Shown: positions 1 through 8,493 of the stretch, piece by piece
Layout: every line of letters starts with the position of its first letter
Numbering within the stretch: position 1 is the stretch's first letter
NCBI RefSeq assembly: GCF_900105415.1
Contig: NZ_FNSM01000001.1
Coordinates: forward strand, 7,076,001-7,140,000
Direction: 5' to 3'
Length of the DNA: 64,000 nucleotides
DNA from: Streptomyces sp. TLI_105
Lineage (GTDB): Bacteria > Actinomycetota > Actinomycetes > Streptomycetales > Streptomycetaceae
Position numbers and translations under genes: made by a program
Notes under the pieces: generated by a model
What the model saw: the letters and a program-made list of their open reading frames with translations, nothing else
The model's database searches: none
What the model was told of the DNA's origin: nothing

Positions 1-554
1 CCCGGGTGCTCCAGCGACGCCTGCGAGTAGACGACCCGCTGGGTCACCCCGCGCGCCAGGGTCGCGAGGGCGTCGTCGGTGGCGCTCGGCAGCGGGAAGT
101 ACGGGGGAGAGTCCAGCTGCCGGATCTCCTCGCGCGCGCTGGCCCAGGCGTGCCGCATGCGGGGACCGACCGCGTCCCCCGTCACCACCTCGACGAGGTC
201 GTCGTGGTAGGCGGCGAGCCGCTGCCGCCGGAACGACTCGAAGGCGCCGCCGACGGTGATCCGCGACTCGTCGAGCTCGGCCGCCCGGTGCCGCCCCAGG
301 ATCTCCAGGCCCGCGGCGGGCGGCACCGGAGCCACCAGGTCGGGGCCCTGCGCCGCCGGACTCGCCAGGCCCGCGTCGACCAGTTCCCCGTACGCCGCGG
401 ACAGCTCCGCACCGTCGAGACCGGCCGCGGAACCGATGGCGCTCAGCGGCGCGGGACCGAGGTCCAGGAGCCGGACGTAGACCCGGCGGGCCTCGTCGCC
501 GATCCCGAGCAGCCGGAGCGCCTCACCGAGCTTCGCGTTCGCCATGGACCGCAT
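1..554 (-). CDS. TrmB/LuxR-type transcriptional regulator, N-terminal part (runs off the left edge)
   Basis: The minus strand reads open from about 554 to the edge, giving roughly 184 residues that begin with a TrmB-like winged helix (MANAKLGEALRLLGI, then AELSAAYGELVDAGL). In Streptomyces this N-terminal type usually belongs to regulators of about 320 residues that end in a LuxR DNA-binding helix-turn-helix; that part would lie outside the window. Two in-frame ATGs, at 554 and 545, are possible; the GGGGCGGG stretch upstream suits the first. Signal and targets are unknown. It is divergent from the aminopeptidase gene, with about 150 bp between them. Confidence 0.72.
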   Translation of the reverse strand, partial: MRSMANAKLGEALRLLGIGDEARRVYVRLLDLGPAPLSAIGSAAGLDGAELSAAYGELVDAGLASPAAQGPDLVAPVPPAAGLEILGRHRAAELDESRITVGGAFESFRRQRLAAYHDDLVEVVTGDAVGPRMRHAWASAREEIRQLDSPPYFPLPSATDDALATLARGVTQRVVYSQASLEHP

Positions 555-705
555 TATCGACCCGCCCCGGCGGCCCCCGCCGCCCCGGGTGTGGCCGATC
601 CGTGCCACTGACCGATCCGGGCACCCGGCGGGCCCGGGGCGCAGTACCGTCCGGGTGCCGTCGACGAGCGGCGGTCGAGAACGTACTGGGAAGAAGGTGC
701 AGGAC

Positions 706-2118
<1,413 letters not shown>

Positions 2119-2133
2119 GGCTCCGCAGGGTCG

Positions 2134-2171
2134 CACGGGGGCCGTCCGCGCGTGCGCGGACGGCCCCCGTG
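2134..2171 (+). terminator. Intrinsic terminator after the aminopeptidase gene
   Basis: Perfect 17-bp inverted repeat (arms 2134-2150 and 2155-2171) with a CGTG loop, starting 15 bp after the stop codon. There is no T-tract, as is usual for Streptomyces hairpin terminators. Confidence 0.85.
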
Positions 2172-2330
2172 GAACCTCCGTACACCTGTCCGGGCCGCGT
2201 GCGTCCGAACGAGAGAAAGAGGGGCGGATCTTCACCGATTCAGGTGACAGCGGTCGAGGCGAAACGTCCCTCCCGACAAGGGGGCGGCCACGCTCGACGT
2301 GACACATGGAGCCACCCTGTGGAGCGTCCG

Positions 2331-2861
2331 ATGCAGCTGATCCCCCGTCACGACCCGTACCTCGTCGTCCGCTCGACCGGCGGTCTCACGGTCGCCGCCC
2401 TCCGGGGCGAACTCGACCTCGTCCTGGTGCGGCACCTGCGGCCCGAGCTCGACGCCCTCGTCCGGGAGTCCGACGCCCTGACCGTCGACATCCGGCGCCT
2501 CTCCTTCTGCGACGCCACGGGGCTGGGGCTCCTCGCCCACTGCGCCGGGCGCGTGCACCGGCGCGGTGCGCGCTGGCGGCTCCTCTGCGACCAGCCGTGG
2601 ATCCTGCGGCTCATCCGGCTGACCGTGCTGACCGACGTCCTCCACCCCGAGCCGGGACCACCGGACTTCCTCGACGAGCCGGACCCGGTCGTCGGCCTGC
2701 CGGCCCCGCTCGGAGGGTCGGCCCCGCTCGGACAGCCGGACCCGGCGGCCCGGCCGGAACCGGTCGTCGGTCTGCCGCGGCCGGTCGCTCAGCCCGTCGT
2801 CCCGCCCGGGCCGATGGTTCCGCTGCCGCCCGGGCCCGGCGTGACGAGGCCCCTCTCGTAG
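2331..2861 (+). CDS. STAS-domain anti-sigma-factor antagonist-like protein
   Basis: 176 residues. A STAS domain fills about residues 5-105 and carries LSFCDATGLGLL, the equivalent of the SpoIIAA DSSG motif, with T63 in the place of the phosphorylated serine. Such proteins are switched by an RsbW-like kinase and a PP2C phosphatase and release sigma factors; candidates of both types lie at 22.4 and 27.0 kb. The ATG at 2331 has GGAG 7 bp upstream. The last 70 or so residues are a Pro/Gly-rich tail with repeated PDPVVGLP/PEPVVGLP units. The final part of this tail is encoded by DNA that, on the other strand, reads as a LuxR-regulator C-terminus, so the tail may have been gained by read-through. 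Confidence 0.85.
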   Translation: MQLIPRHDPYLVVRSTGGLTVAALRGELDLVLVRHLRPELDALVRESDALTVDIRRLSFCDATGLGLLAHCAGRVHRRGARWRLLCDQPWILRLIRLTVLTDVLHPEPGPPDFLDEPDPVVGLPAPLGGSAPLGQPDPAARPEPVVGLPRPVAQPVVPPGPMVPLPPGPGVTRPLS

Positions 2862-2926
2862 GCGGCGATCACCGCCCGGGTGCGGTCGCGCCGCCGGAGC
2901 TTCCGGAGGACGCGGGCGCCGCGTGA
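2789..2926 (-). pseudogene. Remnant of a LuxR/NarL response-regulator C-terminus
   Basis: On the minus strand these codons read RVLRKLRRRDRTRAVIAAYE, then RGLVTPG and a short Gly-rich end with a stop at 2789-2791. This closely resembles the last helices of a LuxR-type helix-turn-helix (family pattern like VLxKLGxRDRxQAVVxAYExGLVxPG). Upstream of about 2926 the similarity stops abruptly: no recognition helix, receiver domain or start is found. It is therefore a truncated gene end, and it overlaps the STAS gene tail in antisense. Confidence 0.6.
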
Positions 2927-2978
2927 TCGCCGGGGCGGAGCCGGGCGGGGGCGAAGCGTCGGAGCCGGCGGGCCGGGC

Positions 2979-3527
2979 TCACGGGCGCCAGCGGGGCGCC
3001 TCGTCGTCCGGGGCGTCCGGGCTCGCGAAGTGGAAGGGCACCGCGAGGTGTTCGGCCAGCGCCCGGCCCGCCGCTTCGGCGGCCGTGGCCTCCGGACGGC
3101 GCGACTCCGCGGCCCGCGCCTCGCCCAGGTGCCGTACGGCCGTCTCCCGGTGGACCGTGGCGAGGTGCTGCTCGCCGGCGGGCGCGGTGGAGACGGCCAG
3201 GAGGATCACGAACCAGTCGTGGACGGTGTCGCCGTCCCAGATCGCCTCGATCGCGGCCACGGGCCCCGGGCAGCCGGAGGCCCGGGCGGCCAGCGACTCC
3301 AGGTCGAGGGGGCTGAGCGGGGTGCGGGCGATCCGGTCGCCGTGGTGCAGATACCGGGCGTGGACGACCCCCTCCGCCTCGTGGAGCCCCAGACCACGGC
3401 TCCGGCACGTCTCCCGGACGACCCGCACCGCCTGGAGCCGGCGGTCCTGGAGGACGTACCCGTCGACCTCGCCGCGGATGCCGTCCGGCAGCAGGTCCCA
3501 CCACTCGGACGTCGTCGACTCGGCCAT
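2979..3527 (-). CDS. Conserved hypothetical protein (182 aa)
   Basis: A soluble 182-residue protein beginning MAESTTSEWWDLLPDGI and ending in an acidic/Trp tail (PDDEAPRWRP). There is no signal peptide or membrane segment. Trp-rich stretches (EWWDLLP, IWDGDTVHDWFVILLA) are the most striking parts. GGGGAGGA sits 5 bp before the ATG at 3527, which fixes the start. I recall similar proteins as conserved hypotheticals in Streptomyces but know no function. It is transcribed away from the neighbouring isochorismatase-like gene. Confidence 0.8.
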   Translation of the reverse strand: MAESTTSEWWDLLPDGIRGEVDGYVLQDRRLQAVRVVRETCRSRGLGLHEAEGVVHARYLHHGDRIARTPLSPLDLESLAARASGCPGPVAAIEAIWDGDTVHDWFVILLAVSTAPAGEQHLATVHRETAVRHLGEARAAESRRPEATAAEAAGRALAEHLAVPFHFASPDAPDDEAPRWRP

Positions 3528-3657
3528 GCGGATCCTCCCCTTGTTCCCGACCGGGAGGTTACCCGCGGGTCGGGGGCGTGTGCGCGGGGTTTTCCCGGGC
3601 CCTCCGGCGGGCCGAAACCCCGTGGCGGGCCGGGCCCGTGGACGTGATGATGACCGG

Positions 3658-4266
3658 ATGACCCAGCGCGCGCATCCCGTGGACGCCCTCGTCGTCGTCG
3701 ACGTGCAGTCGGCCTTCGTCACCGGCGACGGGGCCGTGCCCGCCGCCGACCGCCTCGTCGACCGGACGACCGACCTGATCGCCCGGGCCCGGCGGGACGG
3801 GGCGTTCATCGCCCACCTGCAGAACGACGGGCCGCCCGGCGCCGAGGACGAACCGCACACGCCCGGCTGGGAGCTCCACCACCCCGTGGAGCCCGGACCG
3901 GCCGAGGTCGTGATCCGCAAACCCCACGACGACGGCTTCCAGGAGACCGAGTTGGGGGCCGTGCTCACCGGCGCGGGGGTGCGGGCGGTCGCCGTCTGCG
4001 GCGTGATGTCGGAGATGTGCGTGCAGGCGACGGCCCGTACGGCCCTGGCCCTCGGCTACCGGGTCGTCGTCCCGCACGACGCCCACGCGACGCAGGACAT
4101 CCCGGCGGCGCCGGGCATCGGCGAGGCCGTGCCGGCCGCGACGGTCTCCCGCGTCGCGGCGTACGCCCTCGGGAGCGACGCCGAGACCACCGTCACGGCC
4201 GCCGACGTCACCTTCACGGCCCCTCGACGGCCTCCGGCCCGGCCGCCCCGGGAGACGGCTCCGTAG
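3658..4266 (+). CDS. Isochorismatase-family cysteine hydrolase
   Basis: 202 residues with the alpha/beta fold of isochorismatase, nicotinamidase and N-carbamoyl hydrolases. The catalytic triad is present: D15 (in ALVVVDVQSAF), K88 (in VIRKPHDDGF) and C121 (in GVMSEMCVQATARTA, including the usual preceding cis-peptide region). Substrate cannot be told from sequence; generic members cleave amides or vinyl ethers. The ATG at 3658 has only a weak ribosome site. The C-terminus is an Arg/Pro tail. It converges with the AhpD-like gene, with 41 bp between the stops. Confidence 0.88.
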   Translation: MTQRAHPVDALVVVDVQSAFVTGDGAVPAADRLVDRTTDLIARARRDGAFIAHLQNDGPPGAEDEPHTPGWELHHPVEPGPAEVVIRKPHDDGFQETELGAVLTGAGVRAVAVCGVMSEMCVQATARTALALGYRVVVPHDAHATQDIPAAPGIGEAVPAATVSRVAAYALGSDAETTVTAADVTFTAPRRPPARPPRETAP

Positions 4267-4307
4267 GCCGACCGCGCCGCCCGCGAGGACACCCGCCCGG
4301 TCGTCCG

Positions 4308-4838
4308 TCACTCCTCGCGCTGCGGCTGGATGCCCGCGAGGAGGTTGAAGGCGCCGGTGAGGAGGTTGAGGGTGACCACGCCGACCACTTCGGCGATCAC
4401 CCGGTCGCTCCAGCCGTGCGCCCGCACCTCGGCGACGTCCTCGTCCGAGAGCGAACCCGGTTCGGCCAGGACCCGCAGGGCGAGGCCGATGAGGGCGGCC
4501 TCGCGCGGGTCGGTCGACGTGCCCTGGCGGGCGAGTTCGATGTCGGTCTCGGTCAGTCCCGCCGCGCGCCCGGCCGCCCGGTGCGCCTCGCGGCAGGTGC
4601 CGCAGCCGATCCACTCCTGGACGGCGAGGGACAGCTTCTCGCTCAGGGCGCGGGGGATCTTCACCCGCTTCATGGCGCGCGAGAGGCCGAGATAGCCGTC
4701 GAGCAGGGCGGGCGAGTGCGCCATCGTGGACACCATCTCACCGACGGAGCCGTGTCGTTCGACGATGTCGGTCAGCAGCTCGCGCGCGCGGCCGGGTGCC
4801 TGCTCGGGGGCGAGCGCGGTCAGTCTTCTCGTGGTCAC
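4308..4838 (-). CDS. AhpD-like carboxymuconolactone decarboxylase family protein
   Basis: 176 residues, an all-helical AhpD-like fold. The redox motif typical of AhpD is present as EWIGCGTCREAH (CxxC followed by His), so a thiol-peroxide or alkylhydroperoxidase-like role is more likely than decarboxylation of carboxymuconolactone. The GTG at 4838 is preceded by AGGAGAGG at 4-5 bp. A 19-bp CsoR-like palindrome lies 16 bp upstream, which suggests control by a copper- or persulfide-sensing repressor (inference). It is on the same strand as the AraC gene upstream but separated from it by its own promoter region. Confidence 0.87.
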   Translation of the reverse strand: MTTRRLTALAPEQAPGRARELLTDIVERHGSVGEMVSTMAHSPALLDGYLGLSRAMKRVKIPRALSEKLSLAVQEWIGCGTCREAHRAAGRAAGLTETDIELARQGTSTDPREAALIGLALRVLAEPGSLSDEDVAEVRAHGWSDRVIAEVVGVVTLNLLTGAFNLLAGIQPQREE

Positions 4839-4853
4839 GGAACCTCTCCTCTG

Positions 4854-4872
4854 TATACCCTCGGGGGGTATA
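4854..4872. promoter_or_regulatory. CsoR/CstR-like operator upstream of the AhpD-like gene
   Basis: TATACCCTCGGGGGGTATA: perfect 7-bp arms TATACCC and GGGTATA around a 5-bp centre, 16 bp before the GTG start. A/T-ended arms flanking C and G runs are characteristic of operators of the CsoR/RcnR/CstR family. No such regulator is encoded in this window. Confidence 0.5.
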
Positions 4873-4930
4873 ACGCCGTGGGGTGGGGAGGGGTTCCCGG
4901 ACCGCCGGGGCTCCCTGGGGAGGGGTCGGT

Positions 4931-5758
4931 TCACGAGAGGGGCGACGGTCTCCCGGGCGTCCGGGCGAAGCGGCCCGGGGTGGTGCCCACGATCCGCTTG
5001 AACGAGCGGTTCAGATGCGACTGGTCGTAGAACCCGGTCGCGGCCGCCACCTCGACCGGCGGCCGCCCGTCGAGCAGCAGACGCCGGGCCCGGTCGATCC
5101 GGCGGGCCGTCAGGTACTGGTGCGGCGCGATGCCGAAGGCGCCGCTGAACGCCCGTACGAGATGCGCCGGATGGGCGTGCAGCAGCCCGGCGGCCTCGTC
5201 CAGGGTCACGCCCTCGACGAGACGCGCGTCGAGGAGCTCCCGCAGGCCGTGCGCCACACCGGGATCGGCTCCACGCGCGGGCGTGACGAGCCGGGGCCGC
5301 AGGTGGCCGCGCAGCCGCTCGCCGATGAGGGCGAGGCGGCTCTGCGCCTCCAGCCCGTCACCCGGCTCCGCGAGCGCGGTGTGCAACTGCCCGACGCGGC
5401 GCCGCAGCAGCGGGTCGACGAGGTCGGGCGCGTCGACCGCCGGCCCGATGAAGCTCTCGTCCAGCTGGGTCAGGTCCAGGTACAGGACCCGCTTCCGGAA
5501 GCCGTCGGAGGTGGCGGGCGAGCCGTTGTGCGGGACCTGCGGCGGGAGCAGGGACACCGTGTCGCCGGGAGTGCCGCGCTCGTGCCGGTCGAGGTCGTAG
5601 CGGACCGCGCCGTCGTCGACGATGAGCAGGGTCCACACGTCGTGCACGTGCATCGGGTACGCGTGCTCGGTGAAACGGGCGTGGAACACCTCCACGACCC
5701 CGGGGACGTGCGGCCGCCACGCCGTGACTTGCTGCCGGGCCGCCGTACGGACCACCAT
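4931..5758 (-). CDS. AraC-family transcriptional regulator with N-terminal cupin
   Basis: 275 residues: an AraC_binding cupin (about 15-150, with HVHDVWTLL and PPQVPHNG metal/ligand-fold motifs) and a C-terminal double helix-turn-helix (about 185-270, ending in GFYDQSHLNRSFKRIVGTTP). The ATG at 5758 lies inside the 20-bp direct repeat that bounds the integrated element. No ribosome site precedes it, so the transcript may be leaderless; ATG 5773 would add five residues encoded by element DNA. Its natural divergent partner is probably the DUF2000 gene, now 5.2 kb away. The inserted element has replaced its original upstream sequence, so its expression may be altered. Confidence 0.9.
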   Translation of the reverse strand: MVVRTAARQQVTAWRPHVPGVVEVFHARFTEHAYPMHVHDVWTLLIVDDGAVRYDLDRHERGTPGDTVSLLPPQVPHNGSPATSDGFRKRVLYLDLTQLDESFIGPAVDAPDLVDPLLRRRVGQLHTALAEPGDGLEAQSRLALIGERLRGHLRPRLVTPARGADPGVAHGLRELLDARLVEGVTLDEAAGLLHAHPAHLVRAFSGAFGIAPHQYLTARRIDRARRLLLDGRPPVEVAAATGFYDQSHLNRSFKRIVGTTPGRFARTPGRPSPLS

Positions 5759-5772
5759 GCAAGGAATGTACA
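5753..5772 (+). repeat. Left attachment repeat (attL candidate)
   Basis: CACCATGCAAGGAATGTACA, identical in 19 of 20 positions and in orientation to 10962-10981. It includes the start codon of the AraC gene (complement of CAT at 5756-5758), so integration keeps that gene's reading frame intact. Confidence 0.72.
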
Positions 5773-5860
5773 TGCGGCCTGTTGTGGTGCTCAAGCGCTC
5801 GACCTGCGGTTTCATGGTGTGCGTGGTGCTCCGTCCCATCAGTGGGGACTTCTGAGGGAC

Positions 5861-6597
5861 TTAACGCTGACGATCTTGCTCCAGCCATGCGTCCATCGCT
5901 GCCAGCCCTCGGGAGCCCGCACCCGGCATGAAGTGGAGGTAGTGGTCGAGCGTGATCTTCGGGGACGAGTGCCCGAGCCACTTCGACAGGCTCACGATCG
6001 ATTCTCCGGCTTCGAGCTGCACGCCGGCGTAGGCGTGCCGAAGGGCGTGGAACATGTCCGACCGGGATGCCTCGAAGACGGGGTGCCGGCGGACCTCGCT
6101 GCTGTAGCGCGTGACCTTTTGGCGCGGGCTGCCAGATTTGGCGCTATGGGGACCTCTCGGGTCCTGCCCCCTGGGGAGGCAGAAGTACGGCCGTCCCTTG
6201 ACGTCCCATCGGAGCTGGCGCCGTACGTGGGCCACGCCGGCCTCGAGGTCGAAGTCTTCCTCCGCGAGCCCGAAGGCTTCTCCCTGGCGCAAGCCGAGGC
6301 CGAGCCCCAGGTCTACGGGGAACTGGTATCGCTCCTGGAGGTGGGATCGCACGGCATCCGCGATGACGCGCGTCCAAGCCTTCGCCTTCTTCTCTGGCGG
6401 GCGAGGGCGCTTGACGCTCTGGTGCGCCTTGACCGGATTCCGAAGAAGTCGCTTGTCGTCCACCGCGCTGCTGAGGATGGAGCTGAGATGCCCCCAGATC
6501 ACCTCGGGCGTCGATGCTTCGACGCGCCGGAGCAGGAATGCTTTGAACGTTCGTAGAGCTCGTAACACGATCTTGTTGAATGGCCCTGGTCGGCCGT
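5861..6597 (-). pseudogene. Tyrosine recombinase (phage-type integrase) remnant
   Basis: The C-terminal part of an actinobacterial integrase. From RVEASTPEVIWGHLSSILSS onward it follows the family, with box I Arg in GLGLRQGEAFGL, the HALRH motif, LGHSSPKITLDHY with the catalytic Tyr, and the usual end MPGAGSRGLAAMDAWLEQ. It is broken in two ways. About 150 N-terminal residues are missing, replaced by an IS5-type sequence. An internal deletion joins YFCLPRG to KVTRYSSEVRR through unrelated residues, removing about 70 residues between the beta-sheet region and the HALRH box. The frame remains open into the IS, giving a chimeric 544-codon ORF up to 7495. Confidence 0.85.
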
Positions 6598-7312
6598 GAC
6601 TAAGGCTTGTCCCGTAAGTGATCTTGGACCTGGTGAGGGCAAGGTCGGCGGCGGTACCGCCCGTTGGCCTGTCCGGCGAGGTGAGGTTGTGCAGGCGGGC
6701 GGTGCCGAGGATGGCATGGTGGACGCCGTCGCCCTTGCGGCGGCGGTGCGGGCTGACGAGTCCGGTGCCCTGGTAGCCGCCATCGGCGATGGTCATCGTC
6801 TTGCCGGCGGCGGCCTTGGCGCCGGACTCTTCCCGGCCGCGGGAGTCGTGCCGGTTGCCCGCCAGGGGCCGGCCGATCACGACGACCAGGCGGGTGTCGG
6901 CGTCGATGACCACCTGATGGGCCGTTGAGTAGCGGTAGTTTTTCGATTGCTCGGCGATCGTGTGGTCGCGGGTGGGCGCCAGGGTGCCGTCGACGATGAG
7001 CACGGTGTCCTTACGGAACCGCTTCCTGGGCTGGAGTGCGAGTAGCGGTCCGAGGTGGTCGATGATCCGGTCCGCCGCCGACTCGGAGACGCCAGGCAGT
7101 GGGGCTATCTGGCGCATCGTCAAGTTCGTGCGCCAGTACACAACGACCAGCAGGATCCGGTCCTCCAGAGGCAGGCTCCACGGTCGGCCGCGGTGTCCGT
7201 CGGCCACGCCCTCGCGGCGCACGGTAGTCACCGACTTGCCGAAGCGGCGCGGGCTCAGCCCGGCAAACGGGGCTATCCAGGAGGGTTCAGATGCCGTAAT
7301 CACGCCAGCCAT
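6598..7312 (-). pseudogene. Defective IS5-family (DDE_Tnp_4 type) transposase
   Basis: From the ATG at 7312 the protein reads as a Streptomyces IS transposase: VITASEPSWIAPFAGLSP, then a helix-turn-helix, the first Asp in VLIVDGTLAPTRDH and the second in TIADGGYQGTG. After SPHRR it jumps directly to RKGDGVHHAILGTARLHNL; the roughly 40 residues normally between (ending ARVEHVFARMK) are absent. That segment carries the third acidic residue of the DDE triad, so the protein should be inactive. The normal stop is also gone and the frame reads through the IS end into the integrase remnant. The left IS end is near 6598 (GACTAAGGCTTGTCCCGTAA). Confidence 0.82.
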
Positions 7313-7340
7313 CGCAAGATCATCCCACCAGTGTCCAGGT
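6598..7340. mobile_element. Insertion sequence remnant, IS5-like
   Basis: A single defective transposase flanked on the integrase side by a terminus beginning GACTAAGGCTTGTCCCGTAA (6598-6617). The other end is not certain; it should lie shortly upstream of the transposase start, near 7340, but I find no clean inverted copy of the terminus there. It disrupts the integrase gene of the surrounding element. Confidence 0.6.
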
Positions 7341-7488
7341 GTTACCGGAATACACCCAGCGACCCCGTGATCGATCCATGGTGGGGCCAACGCCTCAAGA
7401 CCCCTCAATTGCGGACCGGAGGCAGGGCCCCTCGTTTCCCTGCTCACAGTCGCCCGGAAGATCACCCGCTTGCCCTCAACCGCGCTTG

Positions 7489-7513
7489 AGGTCATACGGT
7501 CTTCCCATGACCT
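7489..7513. promoter_or_regulatory. Candidate autoregulatory operator of the MarR-like gene
   Basis: Inverted repeat AGGTCAT (7489-7495) and ATGACCT (7507-7513) with an 11-bp spacer, centred about 60 bp before the MarR-like start. A TTGAGG hexamer overlaps the left arm. Placement and symmetry fit a MarR dimer site; no binding evidence is available. Confidence 0.45.
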
Positions 7514-7559
7514 GCACGGTGTGCGGGCTCCACGCTGAAGTACCTGGAGGGGGCACCCA

Positions 7560-8027
7560 ATGACGACTCAGCAGATCTCCGACACCGAACTCGCCGGACA
7601 GCCCGCCGCGTACTGGACCGGTGTCGCCTACGAGGCGCTCATCGCGTATACCCGGGCCCAGCAGGCCGAAAAGGGCTACACCCAGCCCCAGTTCTGGCTG
7701 CTGCGCAACCTGTCGGTGAACGACATCTCGCCCGACGGTGAGGGGATGACCGTGCCCGAGCTGCGGGAGGCCATGTCCTCCTGCATCCGTCCCGAGGACG
7801 ACCTGGCGGCGGAGGCCGAGGGGCTCCTTGAACGCGGCTGGCTGACCCAGGACACCGAGGACCGGCTGTGGCTCACCCCGGAAGGAGAACAGGCCCGCAT
7901 CGACCTGGCCCGCAACGCCCCCGCGATCCGCGCCGCCCTCCACGAGGGCATCGACGACGCGGACTACGTCACCACGGTGAAGGTGCTTCAGCGGCTGATC
8001 CGGAACGCGGGTGGGACGGTCGCCTGA
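7560..8027 (+). CDS. MarR-like winged-helix regulator
   Basis: 155 residues, short for the family. A helical N-terminus (TGVAYEALIAYTRAQQAEKG) leads into a winged helix: TQPQFWLLRNL, then MTVPELREAMSSCIRPEDDL, and the wing GLLERGWLTQDTEDRLWLTPEGEQA. This matches MarR-type wings of the form RGWL...D.R...LT..G. The start ATG 7560 has GGAGGGG at 8 bp. The stop overlaps the ATG of the next, now frameshifted gene in a TGATG arrangement, so the two were co-translated. It is probably self-regulated through the palindrome at 7489-7513. Confidence 0.8.
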   Translation: MTTQQISDTELAGQPAAYWTGVAYEALIAYTRAQQAEKGYTQPQFWLLRNLSVNDISPDGEGMTVPELREAMSSCIRPEDDLAAEAEGLLERGWLTQDTEDRLWLTPEGEQARIDLARNAPAIRAALHEGIDDADYVTTVKVLQRLIRNAGGTVA

Positions 8028-8424
8028 TGGACCGCAAGCCGGAGCAAAGCGCCCCGGGCCGGATACTCAAACCGATCTTTGCGGTACAGCCCTTAGTCAA
8101 CGCAACAGGCCTCCAGGTCGCTGAGGAGATGCTCGTCAACGATGGGACTGATCAGCGGTCCCTCCTCGAAGACATCGAGGAGCAGACGACACGGCATCTC
8201 AAGGGCCTCACGGCCATCAAGACCGCCAGGCCGAGGTGTTCACCGAGCAGTGGGACTTCTTCTCGCGGTTCGTCGTCCTCCCCGGCTCCTTCGACCCGGC
8301 GGAGGACACCCGGCGCACGACCGACCTCTCCCGGCTCCTGCCACACTCCTTTCTGGAGCGCCTGGAGCGCCTGGAGCGCCTGGAGCGCCTGGAGCACGGA
8401 GGCGTGGCCCTGGTCGACGTATAG
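8027..8424 (+). pseudogene. Frameshifted gene translationally coupled to the MarR-like gene
   Basis: Starting at the ATG that overlaps the MarR stop, frame 1 gives about 65 residues including GLQVAEEMLVNDGTDQRSLL and HLKGLTAIKT. Near 8222 that frame degenerates to Ser/Pro/Arg-rich translation. From the same point another frame continues with natural-looking sequence (RQAEVFTEQWDFFSRFVVLP, then SFDPAEDTRRTTDLSRLLPH) to a TAG at 8422-8424. One missing base in the AAGACCGCC run would join the two into a protein of about 132 residues with a Leu-Glu-Arg repeat at its C-terminus. I do not recognise the family. Confidence 0.6.
8353..8397 (+). repeat. 9-bp tandem repeat, five units, coding for Leu-Glu-Arg
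   Basis: CTGGAGCGC four times followed by CTGGAGCAC, with no other mismatch. In the downstream frame of the broken gene it gives LERLERLERLERLEH, a highly charged helix. Perfect units indicate recent slippage expansion. Confidence 0.9.
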
Positions 8425-8493
8425 GCGGGCGCCGAAGCCCGCGGGGTTCGAACTCGTGACCAGTCCGGAAGGACTCCGTCGCCACCTCAGGGG

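Noticed and set aside
8085..8104. CCCTTAGTC, an inverted near-copy of the IS terminus at 6598
   Set aside because: 16 of 20 positions match, but the segment lies within the coding frame of the broken gene after MarR and would make the IS twice its usual length with unrelated cargo; likely chance.
8440..8462. GGGGTTCGAACTCGTGACC looks like a tRNA T-arm
   Set aside because: No acceptor stem, anticodon arm or D-arm could be found on either side.
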